A DNA stretch of 36,216 bases from an uncultured Candidatus Poseidoniales archaeon (GTDB lineage Archaea > Thermoplasmatota > Poseidoniia > Poseidoniales > Poseidoniaceae), in the NCBI GenBank assembly GCA_905181715.1, contig CAJIYT010000041.1, forward strand, positions 1 to 36,216. Direction: 5' to 3'. Each line of letters begins with the position of its first letter. Within the stretch, counting starts at the first letter, position 1. Of this stretch, positions 1 through 7,343 are shown in pieces. The position numbers were made by a program, and so were the translations under genes. The notes beneath the pieces were generated by a model. The model was not told the origin of the DNA. It made no database searches and was given only the letters and a program-made list of their open reading frames with translations.

Positions 1-517
1 TCGTTCCCTTGCGGCGGTTGCAGGTGATGCAGCCCAGACAGATGTTGTTGGGGTCATCAGAAGGACCTCCCTTAGCGAAGGCCAGGCGATGGTCAAACTC
101 CAACTTGCGAGAATCCGACTCTCCGCAGTAGACGCATCTACCACCATCTCTCTGAGTCACCTGTATTCTGACCCATTGTGGGACATACCTGCTTGGCGGT
201 CTGATCGGTTGATTGAACGATTTCACCGGTCTTGGGAGAGGTCTTTCGTTAGTATTGGCTGCCTTGTGCAGAAGTCCCTCAACCCCCATACTCTTGGGGA
301 CCAGCCAGAGATGACCTTTGTAGAGCCAGACCGGTGTGGCCACTCCCTTGTGGGTGATGAGACCCAGCATCTCTGGGAACACGTTGGATGTCTCTAGGCT
401 GACCCTCCAACCCATTGAGATGGTCGAGAACAGTGACATACCGTTGACAATCAACTGCACGAAACCATTGTCTTCCGCTATCTTCCACTGCTTGAGAGGG
501 ATACGCCTGATGGACAT
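1..517 (-). CDS. HNH endonuclease (3' part missing at window edge)
   Basis: An open frame of 172 codons runs off the left edge, so the C-terminus is not visible. Residues 127-172 form an HNH/zinc-finger nuclease core: Cys128 and Cys131 (RCVYCG), the Asp-His pair D142-H143 (LEFDHRLAFAKGG), Asn157-158 and Cys163/Cys166 (CITCNRRKG). HNH domains cut DNA with a beta-beta-alpha-metal site; the four Cys would hold a structural zinc. The first 110 residues are an unrecognised globular domain. The ATG is preceded by GGAGGTGAT at five bases, and the stop of a small upstream ORF overlaps this start (TGATG), suggesting translational coupling. The gene lies just behind the 3' end of tRNA-Pro, a typical site for integrated elements. 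It could be a homing, phage-type or defence nuclease; the family call is firm, the role is not. Confidence 0.85.
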   Translation of the reverse strand, partial: MSIRRIPLKQWKIAEDNGFVQLIVNGMSLFSTISMGWRVSLETSNVFPEMLGLITHKGVATPVWLYKGHLWLVPKSMGVEGLLHKAANTNERPLPRPVKSFNQPIRPPSRYVPQWVRIQVTQRDGGRCVYCGESDSRKLEFDHRLAFAKGGPSDDPNNICLGCITCNRRKGT

Positions 518-645
518 CAGGCATCACCTCCCTTCAGGGCATCTGACAGGGCGGCGAGCATCTCCGACACCATCTGCGGACGACCACACTGATGCGCTAG
601 ACTAGAGAGATGAATTGCCTCAGTGGTTAGTGCAAGAAATCTCAC
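517..645 (-). CDS. small ORF coupled to the HNH gene
   Basis: A 42-codon frame from a GTG ends in TGA, overlapping the HNH start by one base, and carries that gene's ribosome binding site in its last codons. The predicted peptide is mostly helical (TTEAIHLSSLAHQCGRPQMV). I recognise no family. The frame stays open further upstream, but that part would run through the tRNA gene, so a start at this GTG is the longest reasonable choice. It may be a real small partner of the nuclease or only a leader ORF; support is weak. Confidence 0.35.
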   Translation of the reverse strand: MRFLALTTEAIHLSSLAHQCGRPQMVSEMLAALSDALKGGDA

Positions 646-658
646 GCTACGCGCAGAG

Positions 659-668
659 AAAAAATAAG
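659..668 (-). terminator. T-run behind tRNA-Pro
   Basis: Directly after the tRNA discriminator base the minus strand reads CTTATTTTTTCTC, with six consecutive T. Archaeal RNA polymerase stops at such T-rich tracts without needing a hairpin, so this is a likely tRNA terminator. It also separates the tRNA from the HNH module. Confidence 0.5.
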
Positions 669-743
669 TGGGCCCGTCCAGATTTGAACTGGAGTCCAAG
701 CGTCCCAAACGCCCGAGTATAGGCCAAGCTAACCCACGAGCCC
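669..743 (-). tRNA. tRNA-Pro (anticodon UGG)
   Basis: A full cloverleaf of 75 nt can be drawn. The acceptor stem GGGCTCG pairs with CGGGCCC and the discriminator is A. The D-loop contains GG. The anticodon stem GGGCG/CGCTT encloses the loop TTTGGGA, giving anticodon TGG followed by G37 as is usual for proline tRNAs. The T arm is TCCAG-TTCAAAT-CTGGA. CCA is not encoded. The D-stem is weak (about three pairs), as in many tRNA-Pro. No intron is visible. A T-run follows the 3' end. Confidence 0.9.
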
Positions 744-775
744 CGACTCTGCCCGGGGGTCTAGGGTTCTTGAAT

Positions 776-1201
776 CTAATCGAGCAGAATATAGCGGTCT
801 TGCTCGGCTCTGAGTAACAATCCTTGGTGCACGGCTTCTTCTAGTAAATCTTCGATGCTGATTGGAATACCCTTCCTCTGCAACTCAATGGCCAATTTCT
901 CAGGAGAAACCACACCATTTTGATCTACTGATGAACGCAAAGGCGCAAGGAAAAGACCAGCGTTAGCCTCCTCTTCGATTACCATCTCCGGGCGCATCTT
1001 TTTTCTCATTTCATCACGTAGTTCAGCAGGCATATTGGCTATTGCTACTTCACGTTGTAACTGGCTGCTATCCGCTACCTTTCCTACAACTTCAACATCT
1101 TCACCGACAAAACCACAGTAATTGCACTTGCCAACTTTATTGCGAATCCCGCGGCAATTATTACAGCCCGGGCAACGGACTATTGACCACATTAGATTCA
1201 C
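776..1201 (-). CDS. zinc-ribbon protein of unknown function
   Basis: The 141-residue protein starts with a four-cysteine zinc ribbon (CPGCNNCRGIRNKVGKCNYC, residues 10-29), the layout seen in small archaeal zinc-ribbon families such as DUF1922 and DUF5817. The middle is charged and helical. The last 45 residues resemble a small winged-helix-like module (SPEKLAIELQRKGIPISIED). No catalytic motif is visible, so a nucleic-acid or protein binding role is only an inference. The start follows the upstream stop by a few bases and has GGTGA five bases ahead, which supports this ATG and co-transcription with the upstream pyruvoyl-decarboxylase-like gene. Reading on the same strand would then continue into tRNA-Pro. 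Confidence 0.75.
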   Translation of the reverse strand: MNLMWSIVRCPGCNNCRGIRNKVGKCNYCGFVGEDVEVVGKVADSSQLQREVAIANMPAELRDEMRKKMRPEMVIEEEANAGLFLAPLRSSVDQNGVVSPEKLAIELQRKGIPISIEDLLEEAVHQGLLLRAEQDRYILLD

Positions 1202-1204
1202 CGC

Positions 1205-1900
1205 TTAGAGCGAAAAGTCAGGTCTTGAACCAGGTCGCATAGCAGGAGCTGCTGGTGCCTTGGTATCGACACGTTTTGATGCGGTTTCCATCGCTTTGTT
1301 GATCGAACGAGTCGCCCCACGAACCCTACCAGTAGTAGTTGCCATCTTTAGTGAATCTGGCAATATCAAGACAGCCATTGCCACACCATGGTGTTCTTGA
1401 GCAGCAGTAACCTCATCGACTGCCACGTCGAAATTAATCACTTCCAAATCACGACTGGCAAGACGCCGCTGTAGATTTCTCTTCAGCAATGATTCTGTCT
1501 CCTCGAAATCTAGATCGGTTGTAATCTTAGTAACTACAGCACATTCCTCACCTTCAGGAGTTTTACAGGCAGCCCAAGCGACTCCTGCACAAGCAGTAGC
1601 ACCATCATAAGTGAAAGCTGTTGCCAAATGACATTCGACCAGCGAGCCCATCGGTAAAGCGGAAGGTGCGACTGCGGTGAAACCCATAGGAAGGAAAGCA
1701 CCTTGAACTTCAATTAATCTGGAATCTCCTAAACCTAATTCTACTAGGCCTTGATCATAAGCATCTTCTGCATTCTCCCCCCATGGAGCAACTGCGGTCA
1801 TTAGCCAGCCAGGGCAGGCCCCAGTGGGACCTCCTTTTGCAGCGGTATTGGACATCATGTTAACCCCGACACCCGCCGGGTTCATCAAGGAAGTGGTCAT
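1205..1900 (-). CDS. pyruvoyl-dependent arginine decarboxylase homologue lacking the processing serines
   Basis: Residues 43-180 align along their length with archaeal pyruvoyl-dependent arginine decarboxylase (PvlArgDC): the AYDQGLVELGLGD helix, the LPMGSLVE strand and the following CAVV segment correspond to the Methanocaldococcus jannaschii sequence as I recall it. Active family members self-cleave between two serines (RISSIMPP) to make the pyruvoyl cofactor. Here the same place reads EVQGAFLP, so both serines are Gln66 and Gly67. The family's Asn47 is Arg61 and the proton donor Glu109 aligns with Lys125. The protein therefore cannot make the cofactor in the known way and is probably not a decarboxylase. 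Residues 1-40 and 185-231 are low-complexity extensions, Ala/Pro-rich at the end. The start is uncertain; Met15 or Met16 is also possible. The zinc-ribbon gene follows in the same direction. Confidence 0.7.
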   Translation of the reverse strand: MTTSLMNPAGVGVNMMSNTAAKGGPTGACPGWLMTAVAPWGENAEDAYDQGLVELGLGDSRLIEVQGAFLPMGFTAVAPSALPMGSLVECHLATAFTYDGATACAGVAWAACKTPEGEECAVVTKITTDLDFEETESLLKRNLQRRLASRDLEVINFDVAVDEVTAAQEHHGVAMAVLILPDSLKMATTTGRVRGATRSINKAMETASKRVDTKAPAAPAMRPGSRPDFSL

Positions 1901-1909
1901 AGCAGGCCT

Positions 1910-2203
1910 GTGAACCTCGATTCAAGAGCGATGATTCTGCTCTGTGCAATATTGATACTAGCTACTGCTGCTGGCTTAGCCACAATACAAAGTGAGGATT
2001 ATATCGTGCCATTATCGCTATTGATTGGCGGAGTTAGTATACTATTGTTCTATTCACTTCTATTGACCAAAAGGCAGATGGAAGTTGAACTCTCTACACC
2101 AATTGAAACATCGACCAATATGGGCGCATCTATAGAATACACTGGTGAAACAAATGCACTACCGGACCCTGCTGAAGTCGGCGTTGAAACCCCGATTCTA
2201 TAA
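1910..2203 (+). CDS. small two-helix membrane protein
   Basis: The 97-residue product has two hydrophobic segments (about residues 8-25 and 32-52), then a basic KRQ and a polar acidic tail of 45 residues, probably cytoplasmic. I recognise no family. The GTG at the given start is followed by an in-frame ATG at 1931 that may be the true start; neither has a clear ribosome binding site. It is divergent from the decarboxylase-like gene with only nine bases between starts, and its TAA directly abuts the stop of the convergent aCPSF1 gene with no spacer. Confidence 0.6.
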   Translation: MNLDSRAMILLCAILILATAAGLATIQSEDYIVPLSLLIGGVSILLFYSLLLTKRQMEVELSTPIETSTNMGASIEYTGETNALPDPAEVGVETPIL

Positions 2204-4108
2204 TCAGGCCAAACGTATGGTTTCTAAGTTCTGTGGTGCGTAGGTCCTGACCTTGAATTTCTCACGTAAAGTCCGACCTAATTCACTGCACTTCTGATAA
2301 TCACCATGATGGCATATGACATTGCGCGGTCTAGGTGACATATTAGCGATGAAATCTAGCAATTGTCGGCGATCAGAGTGACCACTAAATCCATCGATAG
2401 TCACCATGTCACAACCGATTTTGACAATCTCAGTATGACCGTTGATAACCATAGGTACTTCGCTGAATCCTTTTTGTAAGCGACGACCAAGGGTTCCTTC
2501 GGCTTGGTAGCCGACGAAACAAAGACTGTTCCTTGGTTCAGCAGCCCAATTCTGGAAATATTCCATTATTGGTCCACCATTGAGCATTCCACTGGTTGCC
2601 AGTACGATACATGGGCTACTATCCATGACAATTGATTCACGCATATCGCGTCCTTGCACTTGTTTGAACCATTTACTGGTGAATGGGTTATCTCCATCGT
2701 CCTTTAGTAGAGACTGTCTTAAAACACGAGTCAGATAATTTGGGTGACTCGAGTGAATTGCAGTTGCTTCTTGGATCATTCCATCGAGATATACCGGGAC
2801 TGGTTTTATATTACCTGAACGGAACAACTCGTCAATCGCTATCATCACTTCTTGGCTTCGTCCAACAGCGAACACTGGGCACATCATTTTGCCGCCACGT
2901 TGTAATGTTCTACTAATCACATCTTGCAATTCTTGATTTGCTTCTTCTCTACTGGGCTGGAAATCACCGCTAGCACCGTATGTTGATTCGATTACTAGGG
3001 TTTCGCAGCGCGGGAAACGTACACTTGCAGCGTCGAAAAGCCATGATTTCTCATACTTCTGATCACCGCTGAATACCAGGTTATGCTTACCTTCGCCGAT
3101 GTGTAGATGAACTGAGGATGAACCCAGAATATGGCCAGCGTTGTGGAATGTCAACTTGACATCAGGTGTGATGTCAACGGTTTGACCCCAATCAACGTCT
3201 ATTACGTGGCGCATTGCCGTTCTGATATCCTCCATATCATAGGGAGCTCTCTTTCCTTCTGCTCCACCTACTTTGAGGAAATCAGTTTGTAATAATAGCA
3301 TCAAATCACGAGTAGGGGGCGTGCAATAAACAGGCCCTCTATATCCATAACGGAATAACACTGGTAACATTCCTGCATGGTCAAGGTGAGCATGGGTTAG
3401 AACGACAGCATCTATCTTCTCAAGAGGTAAAGCCTCTGGTGCAGTAAAGTATGGCATGGGATCGGTATCGCTAGCGATATTCACTCCAACATCAATCATT
3501 ACTCGACTCTCATTGGTTGTCACAAGGTGACAAGCACGTCCGACCTCACGATATGATCCAAGTCCAGTTGTGCGAACCCAGGTGGAACCTGGACGCTTTG
3601 GACGATAGATATTGAGACCGAAATCTCTGAGCAACTTACGCCTCTCCTTGGCTTGTGCAGAACGATAACCACGAACATCGTGTACTGTCTTGGAGTGAAT
3701 AGGAGAGATTCGTTCGAAATTGATTAGCCAACCACATTCGTCGCGAATATTCTTTGCATTGATTCCTTTCTTACCAACTGCCTCACCAGGATTGCCACAG
3801 ATAACAGTCACTTCACAATAACAAGCATCGAAATAAATACGATCGATATCGGCGACTTCACCAATCAATTCTTTGATATATCGCTCTGTATCCTCTTCAC
3901 TCTTCATTATTGATGAGTGAGGACGTAATACTATTTTGCGCTTTATCGATTTAGCGATCTTTCCGATTAAACCATCTCCGCCGCCAAATTTATTGGGAGT
4001 CGGGGTTATTATCGCTATATCGCCAGCTTCCAAATCGACATCGTAGTCAATATCCTTGGGCACTATTTTTGCTATTTCGTCCTTCATTTCTTTGAAAGTA
4101 TATTGCAT
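2204..4108 (-). CDS. archaeal CPSF1 / FttA, KH-beta-CASP ribonuclease
   Basis: This 634-residue protein has the full architecture of aCPSF1 (FttA), the archaeal homologue of CPSF73. Two N-terminal KH-type domains occupy about residues 1-140 (second with GNPGEAVGKKG), followed by a metallo-beta-lactamase domain with the zinc motif HAHLDH at 239-244, further ligands in HNAGHILGSS and SGDQ, and a beta-CASP insert ending in ATSGMLNGGPIMEY and SGHSDRRQL. Family members are processive endo/exonucleases that bind U-rich RNA and drive 3'-end formation and transcription termination. An in-frame Met ten residues upstream exists, but the chosen ATG has a strong GAGGTGAT ribosome binding site at a short spacing. 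It lies 67 bases behind the proteasome beta gene and is probably co-transcribed with it. Confidence 0.95.
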   Translation of the reverse strand: MQYTFKEMKDEIAKIVPKDIDYDVDLEAGDIAIITPTPNKFGGGDGLIGKIAKSIKRKIVLRPHSSIMKSEEDTERYIKELIGEVADIDRIYFDACYCEVTVICGNPGEAVGKKGINAKNIRDECGWLINFERISPIHSKTVHDVRGYRSAQAKERRKLLRDFGLNIYRPKRPGSTWVRTTGLGSYREVGRACHLVTTNESRVMIDVGVNIASDTDPMPYFTAPEALPLEKIDAVVLTHAHLDHAGMLPVLFRYGYRGPVYCTPPTRDLMLLLQTDFLKVGGAEGKRAPYDMEDIRTAMRHVIDVDWGQTVDITPDVKLTFHNAGHILGSSSVHLHIGEGKHNLVFSGDQKYEKSWLFDAASVRFPRCETLVIESTYGASGDFQPSREEANQELQDVISRTLQRGGKMMCPVFAVGRSQEVMIAIDELFRSGNIKPVPVYLDGMIQEATAIHSSHPNYLTRVLRQSLLKDDGDNPFTSKWFKQVQGRDMRESIVMDSSPCIVLATSGMLNGGPIMEYFQNWAAEPRNSLCFVGYQAEGTLGRRLQKGFSEVPMVINGHTEIVKIGCDMVTIDGFSGHSDRRQLLDFIANMSPRPRNVICHHGDYQKCSELGRTLREKFKVRTYAPQNLETIRLA

Positions 4109-4175
4109 GTAATCACCTCTCACGATCGTATGAATCAAACCTCAAAAGAGGTATTGACCGTGGAATAAGATTCGA

Positions 4176-4808
4176 TCACTTGATCGAGGAAAGGACTGCT
4201 TGAAGATCAGCATCGGATAACTCTTGAAAGCCATCCTCTCGGGTAATTACCGCTAGATCCATTCCGTTGCCACTGGCTGCATCACGCTGTCCTGAAGCAG
4301 ATAATGCTCTTGCTGCGAGGTTTATGGCTTCCTTGCGAGTCATTCCATCGCGATAGCCATCTTCAAGCACACCATACATGTAAGGTGAACCTGAACCTGT
4401 TGCACAGTAAACATCTGGAATCGATCCTCCTGCGGAATCGATGCTGTAAACGGTAGAACCATCTCCATCAACACCAACGATGAGTAATTGCACCCAATGC
4501 GGTCGGCCGGAGAGAATATTTGCGGTCAGAGTTGCTGCCCCTTTAACCGTCATCTGGTCGTTACGTCGAAGTTCGAAGAGAGAAACCTCGGCTGCTAGAG
4601 TTCTGGCCAATGATTGAGCGTGACCGACGAGTCCAGCAGTTGTTAAAGCGAGGTTATCACCGATTTTGAATAGTTTCTTAACACTCTTGTTCGCGATGAA
4701 ATGTCCCATGGTAGCGCGGTGATCTGCGCCTACAATTACGCCACCGTTGTAGGTGATACCAATAGTACTAGTTCCTGTCTTGAAAGTGCTAATATTATCC
4801 TCGTTCAT
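4176..4808 (-). CDS. psmB: proteasome beta subunit
   Basis: The 210-residue product carries a 12-residue propeptide ending in Gly, followed by the catalytic Thr of the mature enzyme (TSTIGITYNGG). Mature Thr1, Asp17 (GADHRAT) and Lys33 (ANKSVKKLFKI) are all present at the canonical spacing, as is the Ser-Gly-containing SASGQRDAASGNGMD near the end. It forms the inner rings of the archaeal 20S proteasome, which degrades unfolded proteins fed by PAN-type ATPases; the alpha subunit is not in this window. A Met six residues upstream is possible, but the chosen ATG has GGTGG at six bases. The aCPSF1 gene follows on the same strand. Confidence 0.95.
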   Translation of the reverse strand: MNEDNISTFKTGTSTIGITYNGGVIVGADHRATMGHFIANKSVKKLFKIGDNLALTTAGLVGHAQSLARTLAAEVSLFELRRNDQMTVKGAATLTANILSGRPHWVQLLIVGVDGDGSTVYSIDSAGGSIPDVYCATGSGSPYMYGVLEDGYRDGMTRKEAINLAARALSASGQRDAASGNGMDLAVITREDGFQELSDADLQAVLSSIK

Positions 4809-4869
4809 ACTGGACCACCAAATCATAACGCCCGGCAGACTGCCGGAACAGACTTCCCTGACGCGGGAC

Positions 4870-4878
4870 CCTTATCAA
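4870..4878 (+). promoter_or_regulatory. TATA-like box for sepF-zpr1
   Basis: The stretch around CCTTATCAA is centred about 27 bases ahead of the sepF ATG, the distance expected for an archaeal TATA box with transcription starting at the start codon (leaderless mRNA). No ribosome binding site precedes that ATG, which agrees. Confidence 0.45.
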
Positions 4879-4900
4879 CCAACCGTCACCTGATTCCGCT

Positions 4901-5371
4901 ATGGCGGAGGACAGTGGCGGGCAGACCTCCCTCGATGCATTCAACAACCCACCAAGGACCTTGCACATGCCAAGCATGGAACAGGAAGCAACTACTCCTA
5001 CGAATGATGTAGTCTATCACGACTTAGGCAAGATGTATCCTCACCCGCCAGTGCCAGTTAATCGCGATGGATTGGTAATACATCGCGCTATTCTTCACGA
5101 TGTTACCGGGGTTGGTAAATTACTTGATTGGTTAGCAGATGGCGAGGCGGTAATAATCGAGATGGAACGGCTTATGGCAAGAGACGTAGAGCTACAAGCC
5201 GCATTGAAACAACTTTCTACCTTCATCGAAAACGATCTAGGCGGCCAGATTGTGAAGGTCACTGAATCGAGATTAATGCTACTGCCTTCAGGCTGCAAAG
5301 GCTTGAGAGGAGTAGAGGTTGAAAGCACTGCCGATGAACCATCATCCGACCTAGCACGGGGTTATCTTTGA
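4901..5371 (+). CDS. sepF: SepF-family cell division protein
   Basis: Residues 60-140 match the SepF/DUF552 fold: VTGVGKLLDWLADGEAVIIE, then LMARDVELQAALKQLSTFIE, then LGGQIVKVTESRLMLLPSG. Archaeal SepF dimers anchor FtsZ to the membrane at the division site and replace FtsA. The family normally starts with a short amphipathic membrane-binding helix. Here the first 50 residues are polar and Pro-rich, and no clear amphipathic helix stands out, which may mean a diverged anchor or a later true start (Met23 or Met26). The TATA-like box upstream favours the first ATG. The stop overlaps the start of the zpr1 gene by one base (TGATGG), so the two are translationally coupled. FtsZ is not in the window. 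Confidence 0.8.
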   Translation: MAEDSGGQTSLDAFNNPPRTLHMPSMEQEATTPTNDVVYHDLGKMYPHPPVPVNRDGLVIHRAILHDVTGVGKLLDWLADGEAVIIEMERLMARDVELQAALKQLSTFIENDLGGQIVKVTESRLMLLPSGCKGLRGVEVESTADEPSSDLARGYL

Positions 5372-5964
5372 TGGACGAAGTTATAATCGATATCGCTTGT
5401 CCTATTTGCCGCAAGGAAGGACAAGTCAAAATGCGCACGCATATCGATGATATTCCGTATTTTGGTGAGCATACTCAAGTTACAGTTCTATGTGATGATT
5501 GCGGATGGCGTCAAACCGACTTTATACCGGCCGAGGGTAAAAAGCCAAGCGCTTGTGAATTGAAATTAGACAATGTTTCCTGTATGAGCGTCAGGGTCAT
5601 CCGATCTTCATCGTGCACGGTACAGATTCCGGAATTGGATTTGGAAGTTAGCCCTGGAAATGATTCAACAGGTTATGTCTCCAATGTCGAAGGGGTGTTG
5701 GAAAGATTCCTCCGTATCATCAATATGGTCAAGAGACAAAAGGTCGATGATGATGAACAAGAGGATGTTGCATTGCTCGACCACATGATTGCAGCATTAG
5801 ATTCAGCACGATCTGGAGAACCTATAGAGGAAATCACATTACGTTTGCTAGACCCAAGGGGGCACAGTATGATTCTCAGTGAAGATACTAAAGATTGGCA
5901 ATTGACTGAAGAAGAAGTTGACAGTTTACCGATGGGACCAGACATCCCAACTATCACTGCTTAA
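5371..5964 (+). CDS. ZPR1 zinc-finger domain protein
   Basis: The 197-residue product is a single ZPR1 unit: a C4 zinc finger with CPIC at residues 10-13 and CDDCGW around 41-46, the family signature HIDDIPYFGEHTQV between them, and the following beta-rich homology domain (VSCMSVRVIRSSSCTVQIPE, then NVEGVLERFLRIINM). Eukaryotic ZPR1 has two such units and acts with translation factor eEF1A; archaea have one, whose role is not settled. The C-terminal acidic tail carries many Asp/Glu. The gene overlaps sepF by one base at its start. At its end, the TAA shares a TTAA palindrome with the stop of convergent trpS, leaving no room for a separate terminator. Confidence 0.9.
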   Translation: MDEVIIDIACPICRKEGQVKMRTHIDDIPYFGEHTQVTVLCDDCGWRQTDFIPAEGKKPSACELKLDNVSCMSVRVIRSSSCTVQIPELDLEVSPGNDSTGYVSNVEGVLERFLRIINMVKRQKVDDDEQEDVALLDHMIAALDSARSGEPIEEITLRLLDPRGHSMILSEDTKDWQLTEEEVDSLPMGPDIPTITA

Positions 5965-7343
5965 CGAGCATCTTCCGCAAGGAAATCATCAACTAGATGT
6001 GCTGTTTGATGACGCATTTCATCGAGGTTGGTCAGCCATTCACCTGCTTTATCGACACACATTTGCTTCATCTCACCTGCAAGTATTTTACCGGCACGAT
6101 AATCAGAGTTTATATCAGCGAGTAAGTCATCATCCTCTTCAAAGAAATACATCAGATACTGATAGGCGACGTCAACATCTGGATTGCCTCCAAGCCTTCG
6201 GTGCTCCTCCAGAGTCGCTTGCCCGCCAGAGAATGAGCCCTTGATCTTCTTTTCTACAACGGATATGTCATCACCGAGGAAAATAGTAGTCTTAGGCTTT
6301 GAAGAAGACATCTTATCCCCGGTCATTCCGATTGCAAAGCGATGATAGGTAGAGCAAGGTGCAAGTAATCCCATACCTCCCATGCTGCGTTCCAATTCAA
6401 GCAGACGCATTCGGATACCCAATGCGTCTCTAGTAGTAGCACCCGGGATCGTTACCGTTCCATGCTTGGGGTTTGACATGATATCGGAGAAGCCCAAATC
6501 TACGATAGATTCGACGATTCGGGAAAATATCTGAGCTTGTTTATCCTTGTCAACCCGTCCATTAGCATCCACGCCCATCAGCGCAGCATTATCATCATGA
6601 ACTGATACACTTATGATTTGACCACCATTTTTACCAGCACTGAGGTTGAACCAATTTGATTTAGCTGCCAGCCCTCTAGTCAAGCGCAAGTGAGGATCTT
6701 GATCGATTCCGACAGGGACGACTATCGGGCGCAATCCCCCGTATTCATCGAGTTGCGGATGCAGGATATCTCCTGCTTGGACCAGTGGTGCTTGAACATG
6801 AGCAAGATTTGTCGCACCATCAAAACCGTAGATTGCTTCTAATTCTGAGAGATTGGTGCGCTTACCCAATTGGAAACCCATACGTTGAACTATATTACGA
6901 CTAGATTGGAAATATACATTGCATTTTTCGGGATCTAGCCCAAGAGCAGCGTAATTGGCCACATATTCCTCCAGAGCGACTCGGCGGCCTTCGGCCAAGG
7001 AGACACCACGTGTAGCATTGGATTCGAGATCAGCCACAGCTATGGTCACATCACCACCGAGATCTTGCAACCAAGAGATTTGATCAATTACCATGGAATG
7101 TCCTAAATGCATTCTCCCAGATGGCATCAGTCCTGTCAATACTCCAAATGGATCACCGCGGCTATTAGCAGTCAATACTTGATCGAAATCGCGATGAGCG
7201 AATATAATATCACGTCGATGCAGACGACTAGGGTTGGGAATTGCAAGAGAATCGGTCGACTGTAAACCAAATTGATCTATGATTCGCGCATAGTCAGTCG
7301 ATTGTTCGCTCCCCCATGGGTCGATGTTGACTCCGTCATTCAT
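5961..7343 (-). CDS. trpS: tryptophan-tRNA ligase
   Basis: Tryptophanyl-tRNA synthetase (class I) charges tRNA-Trp with tryptophan. The 460-residue protein has the archaeal/eukaryotic N-terminal DPWG motif, the HIGH-type motif as GRMHLGH (residues 76-82), the GIDQDPHLRLTR segment and the KMSKS-type motif KMSSSKP near 345. Between the last two there are about 110 residues where short archaeal enzymes, as I recall them, have about 20; the extra part (NLSAGKNGGQIISVSVHDDN and on) is a probable inserted domain. Start choice: GGAGGTG lies six bases ahead of this ATG; an ATG three bases earlier and a GTG further up are alternatives. The start lies within the last codons of the upstream deacetylase-like gene (8-base overlap), so the two are co-translated. 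Confidence 0.93.
   Translation of the reverse strand: MNDGVNIDPWGSEQSTDYARIIDQFGLQSTDSLAIPNPSRLHRRDIIFAHRDFDQVLTANSRGDPFGVLTGLMPSGRMHLGHSMVIDQISWLQDLGGDVTIAVADLESNATRGVSLAEGRRVALEEYVANYAALGLDPEKCNVYFQSSRNIVQRMGFQLGKRTNLSELEAIYGFDGATNLAHVQAPLVQAGDILHPQLDEYGGLRPIVVPVGIDQDPHLRLTRGLAAKSNWFNLSAGKNGGQIISVSVHDDNAALMGVDANGRVDKDKQAQIFSRIVESIVDLGFSDIMSNPKHGTVTIPGATTRDALGIRMRLLELERSMGGMGLLAPCSTYHRFAIGMTGDKMSSSKPKTTIFLGDDISVVEKKIKGSFSGGQATLEEHRRLGGNPDVDVAYQYLMYFFEEDDDLLADINSDYRAGKILAGEMKQMCVDKAGEWLTNLDEMRHQTAHLVDDFLAEDAR

Noticed and set aside
279..527. 82-codon minus-strand frame ahead of the HNH start
   Set aside because: A different frame of the HNH gene region; the HNH frame has the zinc and DH motifs and the better-spaced ribosome binding site.
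89..605. Plus-strand frames over the HNH region
   Set aside because: Antisense shadows of the HNH gene with no domain content.
517..708. Longer 63-codon version of the small ORF
   Set aside because: Its first part would overlap the tRNA-Pro gene and its T-run terminator; a shorter start at the GTG is more reasonable.
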